Below are positions 23,875 through 31,329 of a DNA stretch of 64,000 bases, in pieces. The number at the start of each line of letters is the position of its first letter. Positions within the stretch are counted from its first letter, which is position 1. The position numbers and the translations under genes are program-made. Source of the DNA: Fen-455 sp050012675 (GTDB lineage: Bacteria; Actinomycetota; Acidimicrobiia; Acidimicrobiales; Bog-793); NCBI GenBank assembly GCA_050012675.1, contig JBEKGS010000006.1, positions 170,894-234,893 on the forward strand, written 5' to 3'. The notes below the pieces were generated by a model. It was not told the DNA's origin. It was given only the letters and a program-made list of their open reading frames with translations, and searched no databases.

Positions 23875-24077
23875 TACGGCGTGATCTCCTCGTTGGTACC
23901 GCGACCCTGCGCGGCAAGCGATGCCTTCGGCCAGGATGCTACTGCCCGGGCAGATAGGGCGTAGATCGGGGCCCGTCGGCTGATCGGAAACCTCCGCGTA
24001 GCGACGGTCGTTGCCTCGCGTGAGAACCTCCGCCCGCCAGCGCCCGCGACGCGCCCCGGCTCGGGCATGCTTGTCCG

Positions 24078-24365
24078 GTGATCGGGGCCCTCGTCGTCGA
24101 GCTGCACTTTCCGGCTTGTCACTCTCTCAAGGAGAAACGCGCCGTTCTCCGCCCGGTCATCGACGGTGCCCGCTCCCGTTTCGCCGTGGCGGTCGCCGAG
24201 GCTGACTACCAGGACCTGCACCAACGGGCGGTGCTGGAGGTGGCCGCTGCCGCGGCCAGCGAGCGGGTCATCGTCGAGACGCTCGACGCCGTGGAGCGCT
24301 TCATCTGGTCGCGGCCGGGCCTCGAAGTGGTGGGGTCGGCTCGCAGGTGGCTGGAGGACGACTGA
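24078..24365 (+). CDS. DUF503 family protein
   Basis: 95 residues, full length. ALVVELHFPACHSLKEKRAV followed by LRPVIDGARSRFAVAVAEAD is the DUF503 signature (small ferredoxin-like-fold proteins, also called YlxP), often near ribosome-assembly genes. The GTG start at 24078 is assumed. Its role is not established; in Bacillus the homologue sits beside rbfA. Confidence 0.85.
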   Translation: MIGALVVELHFPACHSLKEKRAVLRPVIDGARSRFAVAVAEADYQDLHQRAVLEVAAAAASERVIVETLDAVERFIWSRPGLEVVGSARRWLEDD

Positions 24366-24419
24366 GCCCGGACGCGGCTGACCGGCTCACCCGGGCGAGG
24401 GCCGACCCCCGGTACCATC

Positions 24420-24647
24420 ATGAGCGTGGGAACCGGAGAACCGGCCGATCTCGGCGTGCTCGAAAGCGCAGAAGGCGAGCTCGAGGACGTGGAACGGGCC
24501 CTCAGGCGGATGGACGAGGGCACCTATGGCACCTGCGAGGCGTGCGGGCGGCCGATCGGTGAGCAGCGGCTCGCGCTGTTCCCGCTGACGCGACGTTGTG
24601 CCGAGCACGCGCAGGTCGTCGCGCCCGGTGCCTCGGCTGGGATCTGA
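24420..24647 (+). CDS. TraR/DksA-type zinc-finger protein
   Basis: 75 residues. LEDVERALRRMDEGTYGTCE followed by ACGRPIGEQRLALFPLTRRC is the C-terminal half of DksA/TraR: a short coiled-coil helix and a zinc finger. Here the finger has C-x-x-C, then C-x-x-H (RRCAEH) instead of a fourth Cys. Proteins of this size may act on RNA polymerase through the secondary channel. TACCAT at 24413-24418 lies seven bases before an in-frame GTG at 24426, so a leaderless start there is an alternative to ATG 24420. Confidence 0.75.
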   Translation: MSVGTGEPADLGVLESAEGELEDVERALRRMDEGTYGTCEACGRPIGEQRLALFPLTRRCAEHAQVVAPGASAGI

Positions 24648-24650
24648 GGC

Positions 24651-24887
24651 TTGGCGCGGCTGCGCCTGTTCGCTCAGGCACGCGACTGTGCGGGTACCGG
24701 CGAGGCGACGCTCGGGGGTCTCACCGTAGGGGACGTGCTCGACGCGGCGGTCGAGCGTTTCGGCACTCGCCTCGCCGATGTGATCGCCTTCAGCGCTATC
24801 TGGCTGAACGGAGAGCCGGCGAGGCGCGAGATGCCGGTCGGCGACGACGACGAGGTCGCCGTGCTGCCGCCGGTGTCGGGCGGATGA
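24651..24887 (+). CDS. MoaD/ThiS-family sulfur carrier protein
   Basis: 78 residues with the ubiquitin-like fold. LRLFAQARDCAGTGEATL is the opening, SAIWLNGEPA the central strand, and the chain ends DDDEVAVLPPVSGG, with the Gly-Gly needed for adenylation and thiocarboxylation. This is the MoaD small subunit of molybdopterin synthase or a related sulfur carrier. The start is a TTG at 24651, three bases after the zinc-finger gene. No MoaE, MoeB or other cofactor gene is in the window. Confidence 0.8.
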   Translation: MARLRLFAQARDCAGTGEATLGGLTVGDVLDAAVERFGTRLADVIAFSAIWLNGEPARREMPVGDDDEVAVLPPVSGG

Positions 24888-24924
24888 GCGGGGGCGTCCT
24901 CGCTTGCGGCGCTGCGACGGCCGC

Positions 24925-25344
24925 TCAGGCCTTCTTCGTCTCCCAGAAGACGCGGTCGATCTCGGCGATCTGGTCGAGCAGCTTCTGGCCGACGGCGGCG
25001 TCGGTCGTCTTCTTGGCCTCACCGGCGCTCTTGGTGGCCGTCCAGAACAGGCTGTGGAGCTCGGGGTACTTCGCGAGGTGCTCGGGCTTGAAGTAATCGG
25101 TCCAGAGGACCCAGAGGTGGTGCTTGACGAGTTCGGCGCGTTCCTCTTTGATCACGATGGCCCGGTTTCTGAAGACCTCGTCGCTGGAGGCGTTGAACTT
25201 CTCCATTATGGCCTTGACCGATTCGGCTTCGATCCGTGCCTGAGCGGGGTCATAGACACCGCAGGGGAGGTCGCAGTGGGCGTGGACGGTGACCGGGCTG
25301 CTCAGGCGGTCGAGCAGGGTGAGCAAACGCGAGGTGAGGTGCAT
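24925..25344 (-). CDS. sodN: Nickel superoxide dismutase precursor
   Basis: 139 residues. A 22-residue leader is followed by the nickel hook HCDLPCGVYD: His23, Cys24 and Cys28 of the precursor become His1, Cys2 and Cys6 of the mature enzyme after proteolysis. The rest is the four-helix bundle of NiSOD (AIMEKFNASSDEVFRNRAIV; HHLWVLWTDYFKPEHLAKYP). It is cytosolic and removes superoxide. The ATG at 25344 has AAGGAG seven bases upstream. The maturation protease gene is divergent from it. Confidence 0.96.
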   Translation of the reverse strand: MHLTSRLLTLLDRLSSPVTVHAHCDLPCGVYDPAQARIEAESVKAIMEKFNASSDEVFRNRAIVIKEERAELVKHHLWVLWTDYFKPEHLAKYPELHSLFWTATKSAGEAKKTTDAAVGQKLLDQIAEIDRVFWETKKA

Positions 25345-25369
25345 GCTTCGGCTCCTTGGTTGGTCATCG

Positions 25370-25876
25370 GTGGTTAGGAATCGCTCACCTTATCCCCGGG
25401 CCCCAGGCGATCGCACCAGAAAGCCGCCCCGGTGGCGCGCGGTCCACAAGCTGGGCCGGTACTCCGCCTTCGGGGCGTTGCCGCTCGTGGTCGGGGCGTT
25501 CGCGCTAAGGCGCCTGGCCCGTGTCCAGGTCGAGGGCACGAGCATGATGCCCACGCTCGCTCACGGAGACCGCCTGGTCGTCATACGGGGGGCGCGCCCC
25601 CGATGCGGCGATATCGTCGCCCTCAAGGACCCGGGCGAGCCCACGCGTCTTCTCGTGAAGAGGGTCGTGGCCCTTGCCCCTTCAGGGGTCGAGGTGCGCG
25701 GCGACAACCGGGCGGCCAGTCGTGACAGCCGGCGGTTCGGGCCCGTGGCGCCCTCCAGTCTCCTCGGCAGGGCCGTCTACCGGTACTCCCCGCCCACCAG
25801 GGCCGGTTTTCTCGGGCAGTCCGCCTCGCGCAGGGGTACGCTCGTTCCAGATGGCCCTGCACCAGAAGGATATTGA
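25370..25876 (+). CDS. sodX: NiSOD maturation protease SodX (S26/LexA-like Ser-Lys protease)
   Basis: About 168 residues from the GTG at 25370. The catalytic Ser is in VEGTSMMPTLAHGDRLVV and the Lys in TRLLVKRVVALA, followed by VEVRGDNRAASRDSRRFG, the box order of signal-peptidase-like proteases. A weak hydrophobic stretch precedes the Ser. Position beside sodN identifies it as the protease that cuts the NiSOD leader. An in-frame ATG at 25343 shares the GCATGC palindrome with the sodN start, so initiation there would overlap sodN; 25370 or slightly later is more likely. Its stop overlaps the next start by 26 bases. Confidence 0.88.
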   Translation: MVRNRSPYPRAPGDRTRKPPRWRAVHKLGRYSAFGALPLVVGAFALRRLARVQVEGTSMMPTLAHGDRLVVIRGARPRCGDIVALKDPGEPTRLLVKRVVALAPSGVEVRGDNRAASRDSRRFGPVAPSSLLGRAVYRYSPPTRAGFLGQSASRRGTLVPDGPAPEGY

Positions 25877-26453
25877 CCAGCTGCTGGAACCTGAGCTGAC
25901 CAGTGACCTGGAGAACGTCCCGGTGGACGAGCTGAGGACCCGCCGGGACGCGTGCCAGCGCGCGGAGGTGGCCCTCTCCTACGTGCGCCGCTTGCTCCAG
26001 GGCGAGCTCGACATCGTCGCGGCGGAGCTCGAAGCCCGCACCAGAGGTGTGCGCGGTGACACGGGGCGCCTCTTGGAGGACCTGCCGGCGATCCTGGCGG
26101 GCACCAACACCATCGCACCCATGCAGTCCCATGCCCACGAGCCCCGCCTCACGATGGCCGGGGTTGCCGAGGGGTGGACCGAGCAGTCGGAGCTCGCGCT
26201 CGAGGAGCTCGTGGTCGAGGTTCTCGCCGCTGAGGTGAAAGGTGACGAGACGCGCCAGCCGGTGCTGCCCGGCGCCAACCTGGGGGCGTTCGGCGACGAG
26301 GAGCTGCGTTCCCTGGGCGGGCTGCTGCGCTCGGCCGAGACGAGCGTCTCGATGAGGCGCAGAAGGCTGCACGACCAGATCGACCAGCTCCAGTCCACAA
26401 TCGTGGAGCGGTACAAGGTCGGAGCTGCGGACCCCGACAGCCTGCTCTCGTGA
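25851..26453 (+). CDS. RsiG-type c-di-GMP-binding (anti-sigma) protein
   Basis: 200 residues, mostly two long helices. The c-di-GMP motif E-x3-S-x2-R-x3-Q-x3-D is exact at E39-S43-R46-Q50-D54. A second copy, E163-S167-R170-H174-D178, has His in place of Gln. In Streptomyces, RsiG (formerly AmfC-like) uses two such motifs to bind a c-di-GMP dimer and hold the sigma factor WhiG. No WhiG gene is in the window, and this organism need not sporulate. TACGCT at 25837-25842 ends eight bases before the ATG at 25851 and there is no clear Shine-Dalgarno, suggesting a leaderless message. It is followed by an XRE regulator 7 bases on. Confidence 0.85.
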   Translation: MALHQKDIDQLLEPELTSDLENVPVDELRTRRDACQRAEVALSYVRRLLQGELDIVAAELEARTRGVRGDTGRLLEDLPAILAGTNTIAPMQSHAHEPRLTMAGVAEGWTEQSELALEELVVEVLAAEVKGDETRQPVLPGANLGAFGDEELRSLGGLLRSAETSVSMRRRRLHDQIDQLQSTIVERYKVGAADPDSLLS

Positions 26454-26460
26454 AGGCCGG

Positions 26461-26847
26461 ATGACCCCGAGCGACTCCTCCGACCGCTGGGCGGATCTCG
26501 GCGAGTTCATCAGGCAGCAACGGAACACGGCGAGGCTCTCGCTGAGGAGGCTCTCGGAGATCGCGGGCATCTCCAACCCGTACCTGAGCCAGATCGAGCG
26601 CGGACTGCGCAAGCCGTCGGCCGAGATCCTCCAGCAGATCGCCAAGGCTCTTCGCATCTCCGCCGAGACGCTGTACGTGAGGGCGGGGATTCTCGAGGAC
26701 GAGCGTCGCGACGACGACGTCGTGCGCCACATCCTCATGGACCCCTACCTCGTCGAGGAGCAGCGTCAGGCACTCGTGCGGATCTACTTGTCGTTCCGGC
26801 GTGAGAACGGCGTGTCCGACACCGCCCGGGAAGAGACCCGGGCCTGA
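26461..26847 (+). CDS. XRE-family helix-turn-helix regulator
   Basis: 128 residues. The HTH is LGEFIRQQRNTARLSLRRLS followed by EIAGISNPYLSQIERGLRKP and SAEILQQIAKALRISAETL, the standard Cro/C1 fold. The C-terminal 45 residues (LMDPYLVEEQRQALVRIYLS) are a helical tail that may dimerise. The same kind of regulator is found in mycobacteria and streptomycetes. It is likely co-transcribed with the RsiG-type gene. Confidence 0.85.
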   Translation: MTPSDSSDRWADLGEFIRQQRNTARLSLRRLSEIAGISNPYLSQIERGLRKPSAEILQQIAKALRISAETLYVRAGILEDERRDDDVVRHILMDPYLVEEQRQALVRIYLSFRRENGVSDTAREETRA

Positions 26848-26864
26848 TGGCGAGACTTTCACCC

Positions 26865-26870
26865 TAGGCT
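26865..26870 (+). promoter_or_regulatory. -10 box of mshA (TAGGCT)
   Basis: TAGGCT fits TAnnnT and ends seven bases before the mshA ATG, with no Shine-Dalgarno between. The spacing is that expected when transcription starts at the A of ATG, so mshA is probably leaderless. The same hexamer at the same distance precedes hemB. Confidence 0.45.
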
Positions 26871-26877
26871 TGACCCG

Positions 26878-28140
26878 ATGCGCAAGCTGGCTGTTCTCTC
26901 GATGCACACCTCCCCGTTGGCCCAGCCCGGTACCGGGGACGGCGGCGGGATGAACGTCTATGTCCGCGAGCTCTCCTCCGCACTTGCCCGTGGAGGCCTC
27001 ACCTGCGACGTCTACACCCGCCGGTGGTCCAACGACCTTCCCGACGTCATCTCGATCGAGCCGGGCTTCGCCCTGCACCACGTGGCGGCGGGCCCACCGG
27101 CACCGGTCGCCAAGGAGACGTTGCAGGACCACGTGGAGGAGTTCACCGAATCGGTCATCGACCGCATGACCAGCCCAGCTGACAGCGTGCTCGGGGCAAG
27201 CGACATCCCGGCCGACGCCATCCACGCCAACTACTGGCTCTCCGGTCTGGCCGGTCACGCGATCAAGCACCGTCTCGGGCTGCCGCTCGTTTCGACTTTC
27301 CACACCTTGGACCGGGTCAAGGCCGAGGCGAGCCCGGAAGAGGTCGAGAGCTCTGAGCCAGGCCGGCGTGCCCAGGCGGAGGGGCAGATCATCGGATGCT
27401 CGGACGCGCTGCTCGCCTCCTGCTCGGTAGAGGTCGACCAACTGGTCGAGCTGTACGGCGCGGACCGGGACCGCGTCGAGGTCGTCCCGCTCGGGGTCGA
27501 CCACGCCTTCTTCTCGCCGGGTGACCGCGCACATGCGAGACGTGCCCTGGGCCTTAAGGGCGAGGGACCGCTCCTTTTGTTCGTGGGGCGGATTCAGCCC
27601 CTGAAAGGCGCTGAGGTGGCGCTCGAGGCTTTCGACCTCCTCTGCCGGTCCGTCCCGAGCGCCCAGCTCGTCGTAGTGGGTGGTCCGAGCGGCCCGAGAG
27701 GCGAGTCGGAGGTCGCGACACTCCACGCCATGGTCGAGACGCTCGGCCACAGCGGGCGGGTGCGGTTCGTCGCCCCCCAACCACATGAGCTGCTCTCGAC
27801 GTACTACCGGGCGGCAGACTGTTGCCTGGTGCCTTCGCGTTCGGAGTCGTTCGGGCTCGTCGCTCTCGAAGCCGCGGCTTGCGGCACCCCGGTGGTGGCA
27901 GCCGCGGTCGGGGGCTTGACCACGCTCGTCGAGCACGGGCGCACGGGCTACCTCGTCGAGAACGGCGACGCCGAGGCGTACGCCAAGTACGCCGGCGATA
28001 TCTGCGCCGACCCGTTGCTGCAAGCTGAGCTCGGGGCGTGTGGCGCAGACATGGCGGCGGGTTACAGCTGGTCGATCACCGCGGGCCGGCTACGCCGGCT
28101 GTACGCGGATCTCACGTCGCGGTCGCTAGTCGAGTGCTGA
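26878..28140 (+). CDS. mshA: D-inositol-3-phosphate glycosyltransferase (mycothiol synthesis)
   Basis: 420 residues, GT4 family. The N-terminal MHTSPLAQPGTGDGGGMNVY is the diagnostic MshA loop that binds inositol phosphate. Other motifs are HANYWLSGLAGHAIKHRLGL, LVSTFHTLDRVKAE, LFVGRIQPLKGAEVALEAF, and SRSESFGLVALEAAACGTPV. It transfers GlcNAc from UDP-GlcNAc to 1L-myo-inositol-1-phosphate, the first step of mycothiol, the low-molecular-weight thiol of actinobacteria. No other msh gene is in the window unless the tandem GNAT at 724 is MshD. Confidence 0.93.
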   Translation: MRKLAVLSMHTSPLAQPGTGDGGGMNVYVRELSSALARGGLTCDVYTRRWSNDLPDVISIEPGFALHHVAAGPPAPVAKETLQDHVEEFTESVIDRMTSPADSVLGASDIPADAIHANYWLSGLAGHAIKHRLGLPLVSTFHTLDRVKAEASPEEVESSEPGRRAQAEGQIIGCSDALLASCSVEVDQLVELYGADRDRVEVVPLGVDHAFFSPGDRAHARRALGLKGEGPLLLFVGRIQPLKGAEVALEAFDLLCRSVPSAQLVVVGGPSGPRGESEVATLHAMVETLGHSGRVRFVAPQPHELLSTYYRAADCCLVPSRSESFGLVALEAAACGTPVVAAAVGGLTTLVEHGRTGYLVENGDAEAYAKYAGDICADPLLQAELGACGADMAAGYSWSITAGRLRRLYADLTSRSLVEC

Positions 28141-28150
28141 GCTGAGCGCG

Positions 28151-28948
28151 ATGGGGACGCGTCTCGTCGTCGTCGGCGGTGGCAAGATGGGCCACGCCCT
28201 CATAGGTGGCCTGATCCGCTCGAGCTGGGCCGTCTCCGACGAGCTGGCCGTCGTCGAGCCTCTCGCCTCGGCCCGCGCCGATCTGATCAGGCGCTTCCCC
28301 GGTGTCGTCGTCACCGACAGCGGTGTGGCGGCGGAGTCCGCCGTCCTGGCCGTCAAGCCTGCCGATGCCCAGGCCGGCTGCCGGACCATCGCAGGCTCGG
28401 GGTGCCAACGAGTGCTCTCGATCGTGGCGGGGCTCACGATCGGCCAGCTCGAGACCTGGCTCGGGCGCGGGGTCGTGGTTCTCCGGGCGATGCCGAACAC
28501 GCCCGCATTGCTCGGTGCCGGCGCCTCAGCGCTCGCGGGGGGCACCGCTGTGACCGAGGACGACCTCGCTTGGGCGGAGTCGGTGCTGTCCTCGCTCGGG
28601 GTCGTCGCACGCCTGCCGGAGTACCAGCTCGACTCTGTGACCGGCCTGTCGGGCTCGGGCCCGGCCTATGTCTTCCTGCTTGCCGAAGCACTCGTCGACG
28701 CCGGGGTGAGCGAAGGCCTCGACCGGGAGGTCAGCCGACTGTTCGCCGTCCAGACACTGCTCGGCTCGGCCCGCCTGCTCGCCGAGTCCGGCGATTCGCC
28801 TGAGACCTTGCGGGCCGCGGTCACCTCACCGGGCGGCACGACGGCGGCGGGACTGCGTGTCCTCGAGGCCCACGGGTTCCGCTCGGCCGTTCTCGAGGCC
28901 GTCGCAGCGGCCTCGGTCCGCTCGCGCGAGCTGGGCCGCAGCGAGTAA
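28151..28948 (+). CDS. proC: Pyrroline-5-carboxylate reductase
   Basis: 265 residues. The N-terminal Rossmann motif is VVVGGGKMGHALIGGLIRS. NADPH and substrate motifs are VLRAMPNTPALLGAGASALA and VTGLSGSGPAYVFLLAEALV, with VTSPGGTTAAGLRVLE at the end. It reduces pyrroline-5-carboxylate to proline. The ATG is 10 bases after the mshA stop, probably the same transcript. In M. tuberculosis proC is likewise followed by a small excisionase-like HTH gene. Confidence 0.94.
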   Translation: MGTRLVVVGGGKMGHALIGGLIRSSWAVSDELAVVEPLASARADLIRRFPGVVVTDSGVAAESAVLAVKPADAQAGCRTIAGSGCQRVLSIVAGLTIGQLETWLGRGVVVLRAMPNTPALLGAGASALAGGTAVTEDDLAWAESVLSSLGVVARLPEYQLDSVTGLSGSGPAYVFLLAEALVDAGVSEGLDREVSRLFAVQTLLGSARLLAESGDSPETLRAAVTSPGGTTAAGLRVLEAHGFRSAVLEAVAAASVRSRELGRSE

Positions 28949-29056
28949 CCCGGCGGTCCCCAGGGGCCCTGGGCGGCTCCGATTCGGCTTCGCGGCACCT
29001 ACCCACTTTGCACTTCAGCCACATTGGCGTACATTCGTGACTGGCGGAGAGGGGTG

Positions 29057-29260
29057 ATGCATCTGTCAACGATCGAGTACGCCAAGGCAAGGTTCTCCAC
29101 GGTCGCCGAAGTGGCCCGGGCACTGCGGGTCTCGAACATGACTGTGTACCGACTCATCAGCTCGGGACAGCTACCGGCAGTGCGTGTCGGCAAGTCGTAC
29201 CGGCTGCGTGACGAGGACGTCGACCGCTACCTGGCGGAGCGTTTCACAGAGGCCGGTTGA
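29057..29260 (+). CDS. BldC-like / excisionase-family small HTH protein
   Basis: 67 residues with a MerR-type winged-helix unit: RFSTVAEVARALRVSNMTVY, then RLISSGQLPAVRVGKSYRLR and DEDVDRYLAER. BldC in Streptomyces is a DNA-binding developmental regulator of this size and design. The ATG at 29057 is preceded by GGAGAGGGG at close distance; ATG 29024 is unlikely. Terminator-like hairpin follows directly. Confidence 0.88.
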   Translation: MHLSTIEYAKARFSTVAEVARALRVSNMTVYRLISSGQLPAVRVGKSYRLRDEDVDRYLAERFTEAG

Positions 29261-29266
29261 ACCGAG

Positions 29267-29289
29267 CCCGCGCCCAGGAAGAGCGCGGG
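29267..29289 (+). terminator. Hairpin downstream of the BldC-like gene
   Basis: CCCGCGC (29267-29273) pairs with GCGCGGG (29283-29289) across a nine-base loop and is followed by TTTG. It lies between the stop of the BldC-like gene and the rex operator, so it could insulate rex from upstream transcription. The T-tract is short, hence moderate confidence. Confidence 0.5.
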
Positions 29290-29290
29290 T

Positions 29291-29320
29291 TTGTGAGCGA
29301 GAGCACAAAGTCGTTACCAT
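29291..29320 (+). promoter_or_regulatory. rex promoter with Rex operator
   Basis: TTGTGAGCGAGAGCACAA at 29291-29308 has the TTGTG-N8-CACAA symmetry of Rex operators (ROP). Its left arm TTGTGA also reads as a -35 box; 18 bases later is TACCAT (29315-29320), a fitting -10, ending eight bases before the rex ATG. Rex bound here would cover the -35 and the spacer and block transcription of rex and, by read-through, the hem genes. Rex binds when NADH is low and leaves when NADH/NAD+ rises, as known for Streptomyces rex-hemACD. Confidence 0.75.
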
Positions 29321-29328
29321 CACCCGCG

Positions 29329-29997
29329 ATGGCCGACCGCTTCGTTCGTCGGATTCCAGAGCCGACTGTCGTCCGCCTGCCGGTGTATCAGCGCGCCCTG
29401 TTGGCGCTTTCGGCAAGCGGAGTCGAGACGGTCTCGTCAGCCGAGCTCGCGGAAGCCGCCGGGGTCAACGCGGCCAAGGTTCGCAAGGACTTGTCGCACC
29501 TTGGCACCTACGGCACGCCGGGCACCGGCTACGACGTCAACTTCCTCTTGAGCCAGGTGCGCCGTGAGCTGGGCCTCGACCGAGAATGGCAGGTCGTCAT
29601 AGTCGGCATCGGCAACCTCGGGCGCGCCCTCGCGCGCTCCCAGCGCTTCTCTACGCAGAACTTCCGGGCCGTCGCCCTGTTCGACATCGATCCCGCGGCT
29701 ATCGGTCAGGAGGTAGCCGGACTGCCGATCCAACCCCTCTCGGATCTGGCGAGCACGGTATCTGCCGTCACCCGGTGCATCGGCGTCATCGCGTGTCCGG
29801 CCGCGCCGGCCCAGGACGTGTGCGACCGGTTGGTCTCGGCCGGGGCACAGGCGATACTGAATTTCGCCCCGGCCATCTTGACGGTGCCGCACAACGTGCA
29901 GCTGCGCCAGGTCGATTTCTCCGTCGAGCTTCAAGTGCTCGCGTTCTACGTCGCGCACCCGGAGGCCACGGCCCTGCAGGACGACGCGTCCTTGTAG
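29329..29997 (+). CDS. rex: Redox-sensing transcriptional repressor Rex
   Basis: 222 residues. The winged helix is IPEPTVVRLPVYQRALLALS, with AAGVNAAKVRKDLSHLGTYG as recognition helix and wing, then GTPGTGYDVNFLLSQ. The NADH-binding Rossmann motif is VVIVGIGNLGRALARSQRF, and the C-terminal swapped helix lies around LQVLAFYVAHPEA. The ATG at 29329 is chosen over GTG 29293 because the latter lies inside the operator. It lacks a Shine-Dalgarno and is probably leaderless. It is followed 50 bases on by hemA. Confidence 0.95.
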   Translation: MADRFVRRIPEPTVVRLPVYQRALLALSASGVETVSSAELAEAAGVNAAKVRKDLSHLGTYGTPGTGYDVNFLLSQVRRELGLDREWQVVIVGIGNLGRALARSQRFSTQNFRAVALFDIDPAAIGQEVAGLPIQPLSDLASTVSAVTRCIGVIACPAAPAQDVCDRLVSAGAQAILNFAPAILTVPHNVQLRQVDFSVELQVLAFYVAHPEATALQDDASL

Positions 29998-30047
29998 CGC
30001 GGCGGCGGCCATAGGCTGTCGCCCGAGAGAAACGAGGTAACCGCGCC

Positions 30048-31322
30048 GTGGCGGTCGTTGCCGTGGGTATCAACGAACGGGACGTGTCGCTCGATGTGTT
30101 CGAGCAGATCGCGATAGCCGAGCGCGACCTTCCGAAGGCCCTCCGGCTGCTTTGCGACAGCGAGCACATATCCGAGGCCGTCGTTCTCTCCACATGCCTG
30201 CGCACCGAGGTCTATGCGGTCGTCGAGCGCTTCCACGACGGCCTGGCCGACATCGAGAGCTTCTTCGGCTCCTTGGGGGGTGACATGGGAAGTGGCCTCC
30301 CGGCACTGGCGGAGGTGCTGTCCTGCTGGATCGACGACGCCGCCGTCTCGCACCTGTTCGAGGTCGCGGCCGGCATCGACTCCCCGGTGCTCGGAGAGGG
30401 CGAGGTGCTGCGCCAGGTGAAGAGCGCCGCCGAGCTCGCCCGTCGCGAGCAGGCGGCGGACAGGGTGCTCGTGCCGTTGTTCCGTCACGCGGTCGAGGCC
30501 GGCAAACGGGTACGCACCGAGACGGCGATCGCGCAGGGCACTACCTCGATCGCGCACGCGGCCGTCGCTTTGGCGGCCGGTCGCCTGGAGGGCGGCCTCG
30601 CCGGGCGGTCGGTGCTCGTCATAGGGGCGGGCGAGATGGGAGCCGGATTCTCCAAGGCCCTCGCTCTCGCCCCCGGCCCGGCCCGTGTCGTGGTGGCGAA
30701 CCGTTCCGCCGAGCGCGCGACGGCGTTGGCGGCCAAGTCGGGCGCAGCCGCGGTCGGCCTGGCGAAATTGGACGAAGAGCTCGGGCGGGCCGACGTCGTG
30801 CTCACCTCCACGGCTGCGCCCGATCTTGTCCTCGACGCCGCCCGGGTGGGCCGGACGATGCAGCAGCGCCCGGGCCGGAGCCTGCTGGTGGTCGACGTCG
30901 CGGTTCCGCGTGACGTGGACCCGGCGGTGGCCGACATCGACGGCGTGAGCCTCCTCGACGTGGAGGACGTGCGGCGGTTCGCCGAGGCGCAGATGTCGAC
31001 TCGACGCGCAGAGATCCCGGCCGTGCGCGCCATGCTCGACGAGGAGCTCGAGCGCTACCGGGCCTCGGCGACGGCCAGATCCGCTGCGCCCGTCGTGGCC
31101 GCTTTGCGGAACAGGGCAGAGGCGATTCGTCGCGCCGAGCTCGATCGACAGCGGGCCCGGCTCGACGCGCTCGGGCCCGAGGCCCGTGAGATGGTCGAAC
31201 TGGTCACCCAGCGCACGGTCGCGAAGCTCCTCCACGAGCCGACGGTGCGACTGAAGGACGCGGCCGGCTCGCCGCGGGGCGAGCGGCTCGCCGAGGCGCT
31301 GCGCAGCTTGTTCGACCTTTAG
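30048..31322 (+). CDS. hemA: Glutamyl-tRNA reductase
   Basis: 424 residues, first enzyme of the C5 tetrapyrrole pathway (Glu-tRNA to glutamate-1-semialdehyde). The catalytic Cys is in AVVLSTCLRTEVYAVVE, where Leu replaces the usual Asn after Cys. NADPH domain: SVLVIGAGEMGAGFSKALAL, and DVAVPRDVDPAVADIDGVSL. The C-terminal dimerisation helix is normal. The GTG start follows GAGG at 30033-30036, and a TAGGCT at 30012-30017 could give hemA its own promoter besides read-through from rex. Confidence 0.95.
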   Translation: MAVVAVGINERDVSLDVFEQIAIAERDLPKALRLLCDSEHISEAVVLSTCLRTEVYAVVERFHDGLADIESFFGSLGGDMGSGLPALAEVLSCWIDDAAVSHLFEVAAGIDSPVLGEGEVLRQVKSAAELARREQAADRVLVPLFRHAVEAGKRVRTETAIAQGTTSIAHAAVALAAGRLEGGLAGRSVLVIGAGEMGAGFSKALALAPGPARVVVANRSAERATALAAKSGAAAVGLAKLDEELGRADVVLTSTAAPDLVLDAARVGRTMQQRPGRSLLVVDVAVPRDVDPAVADIDGVSLLDVEDVRRFAEAQMSTRRAEIPAVRAMLDEELERYRASATARSAAPVVAALRNRAEAIRRAELDRQRARLDALGPEAREMVELVTQRTVAKLLHEPTVRLKDAAGSPRGERLAEALRSLFDL

Positions 31323-31329
31323 GACCTAC

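Noticed and set aside
26149..28023. 624-codon minus-strand open frame over mshA and the XRE gene
   Set aside because: Antisense shadow of two clearly recognised genes.
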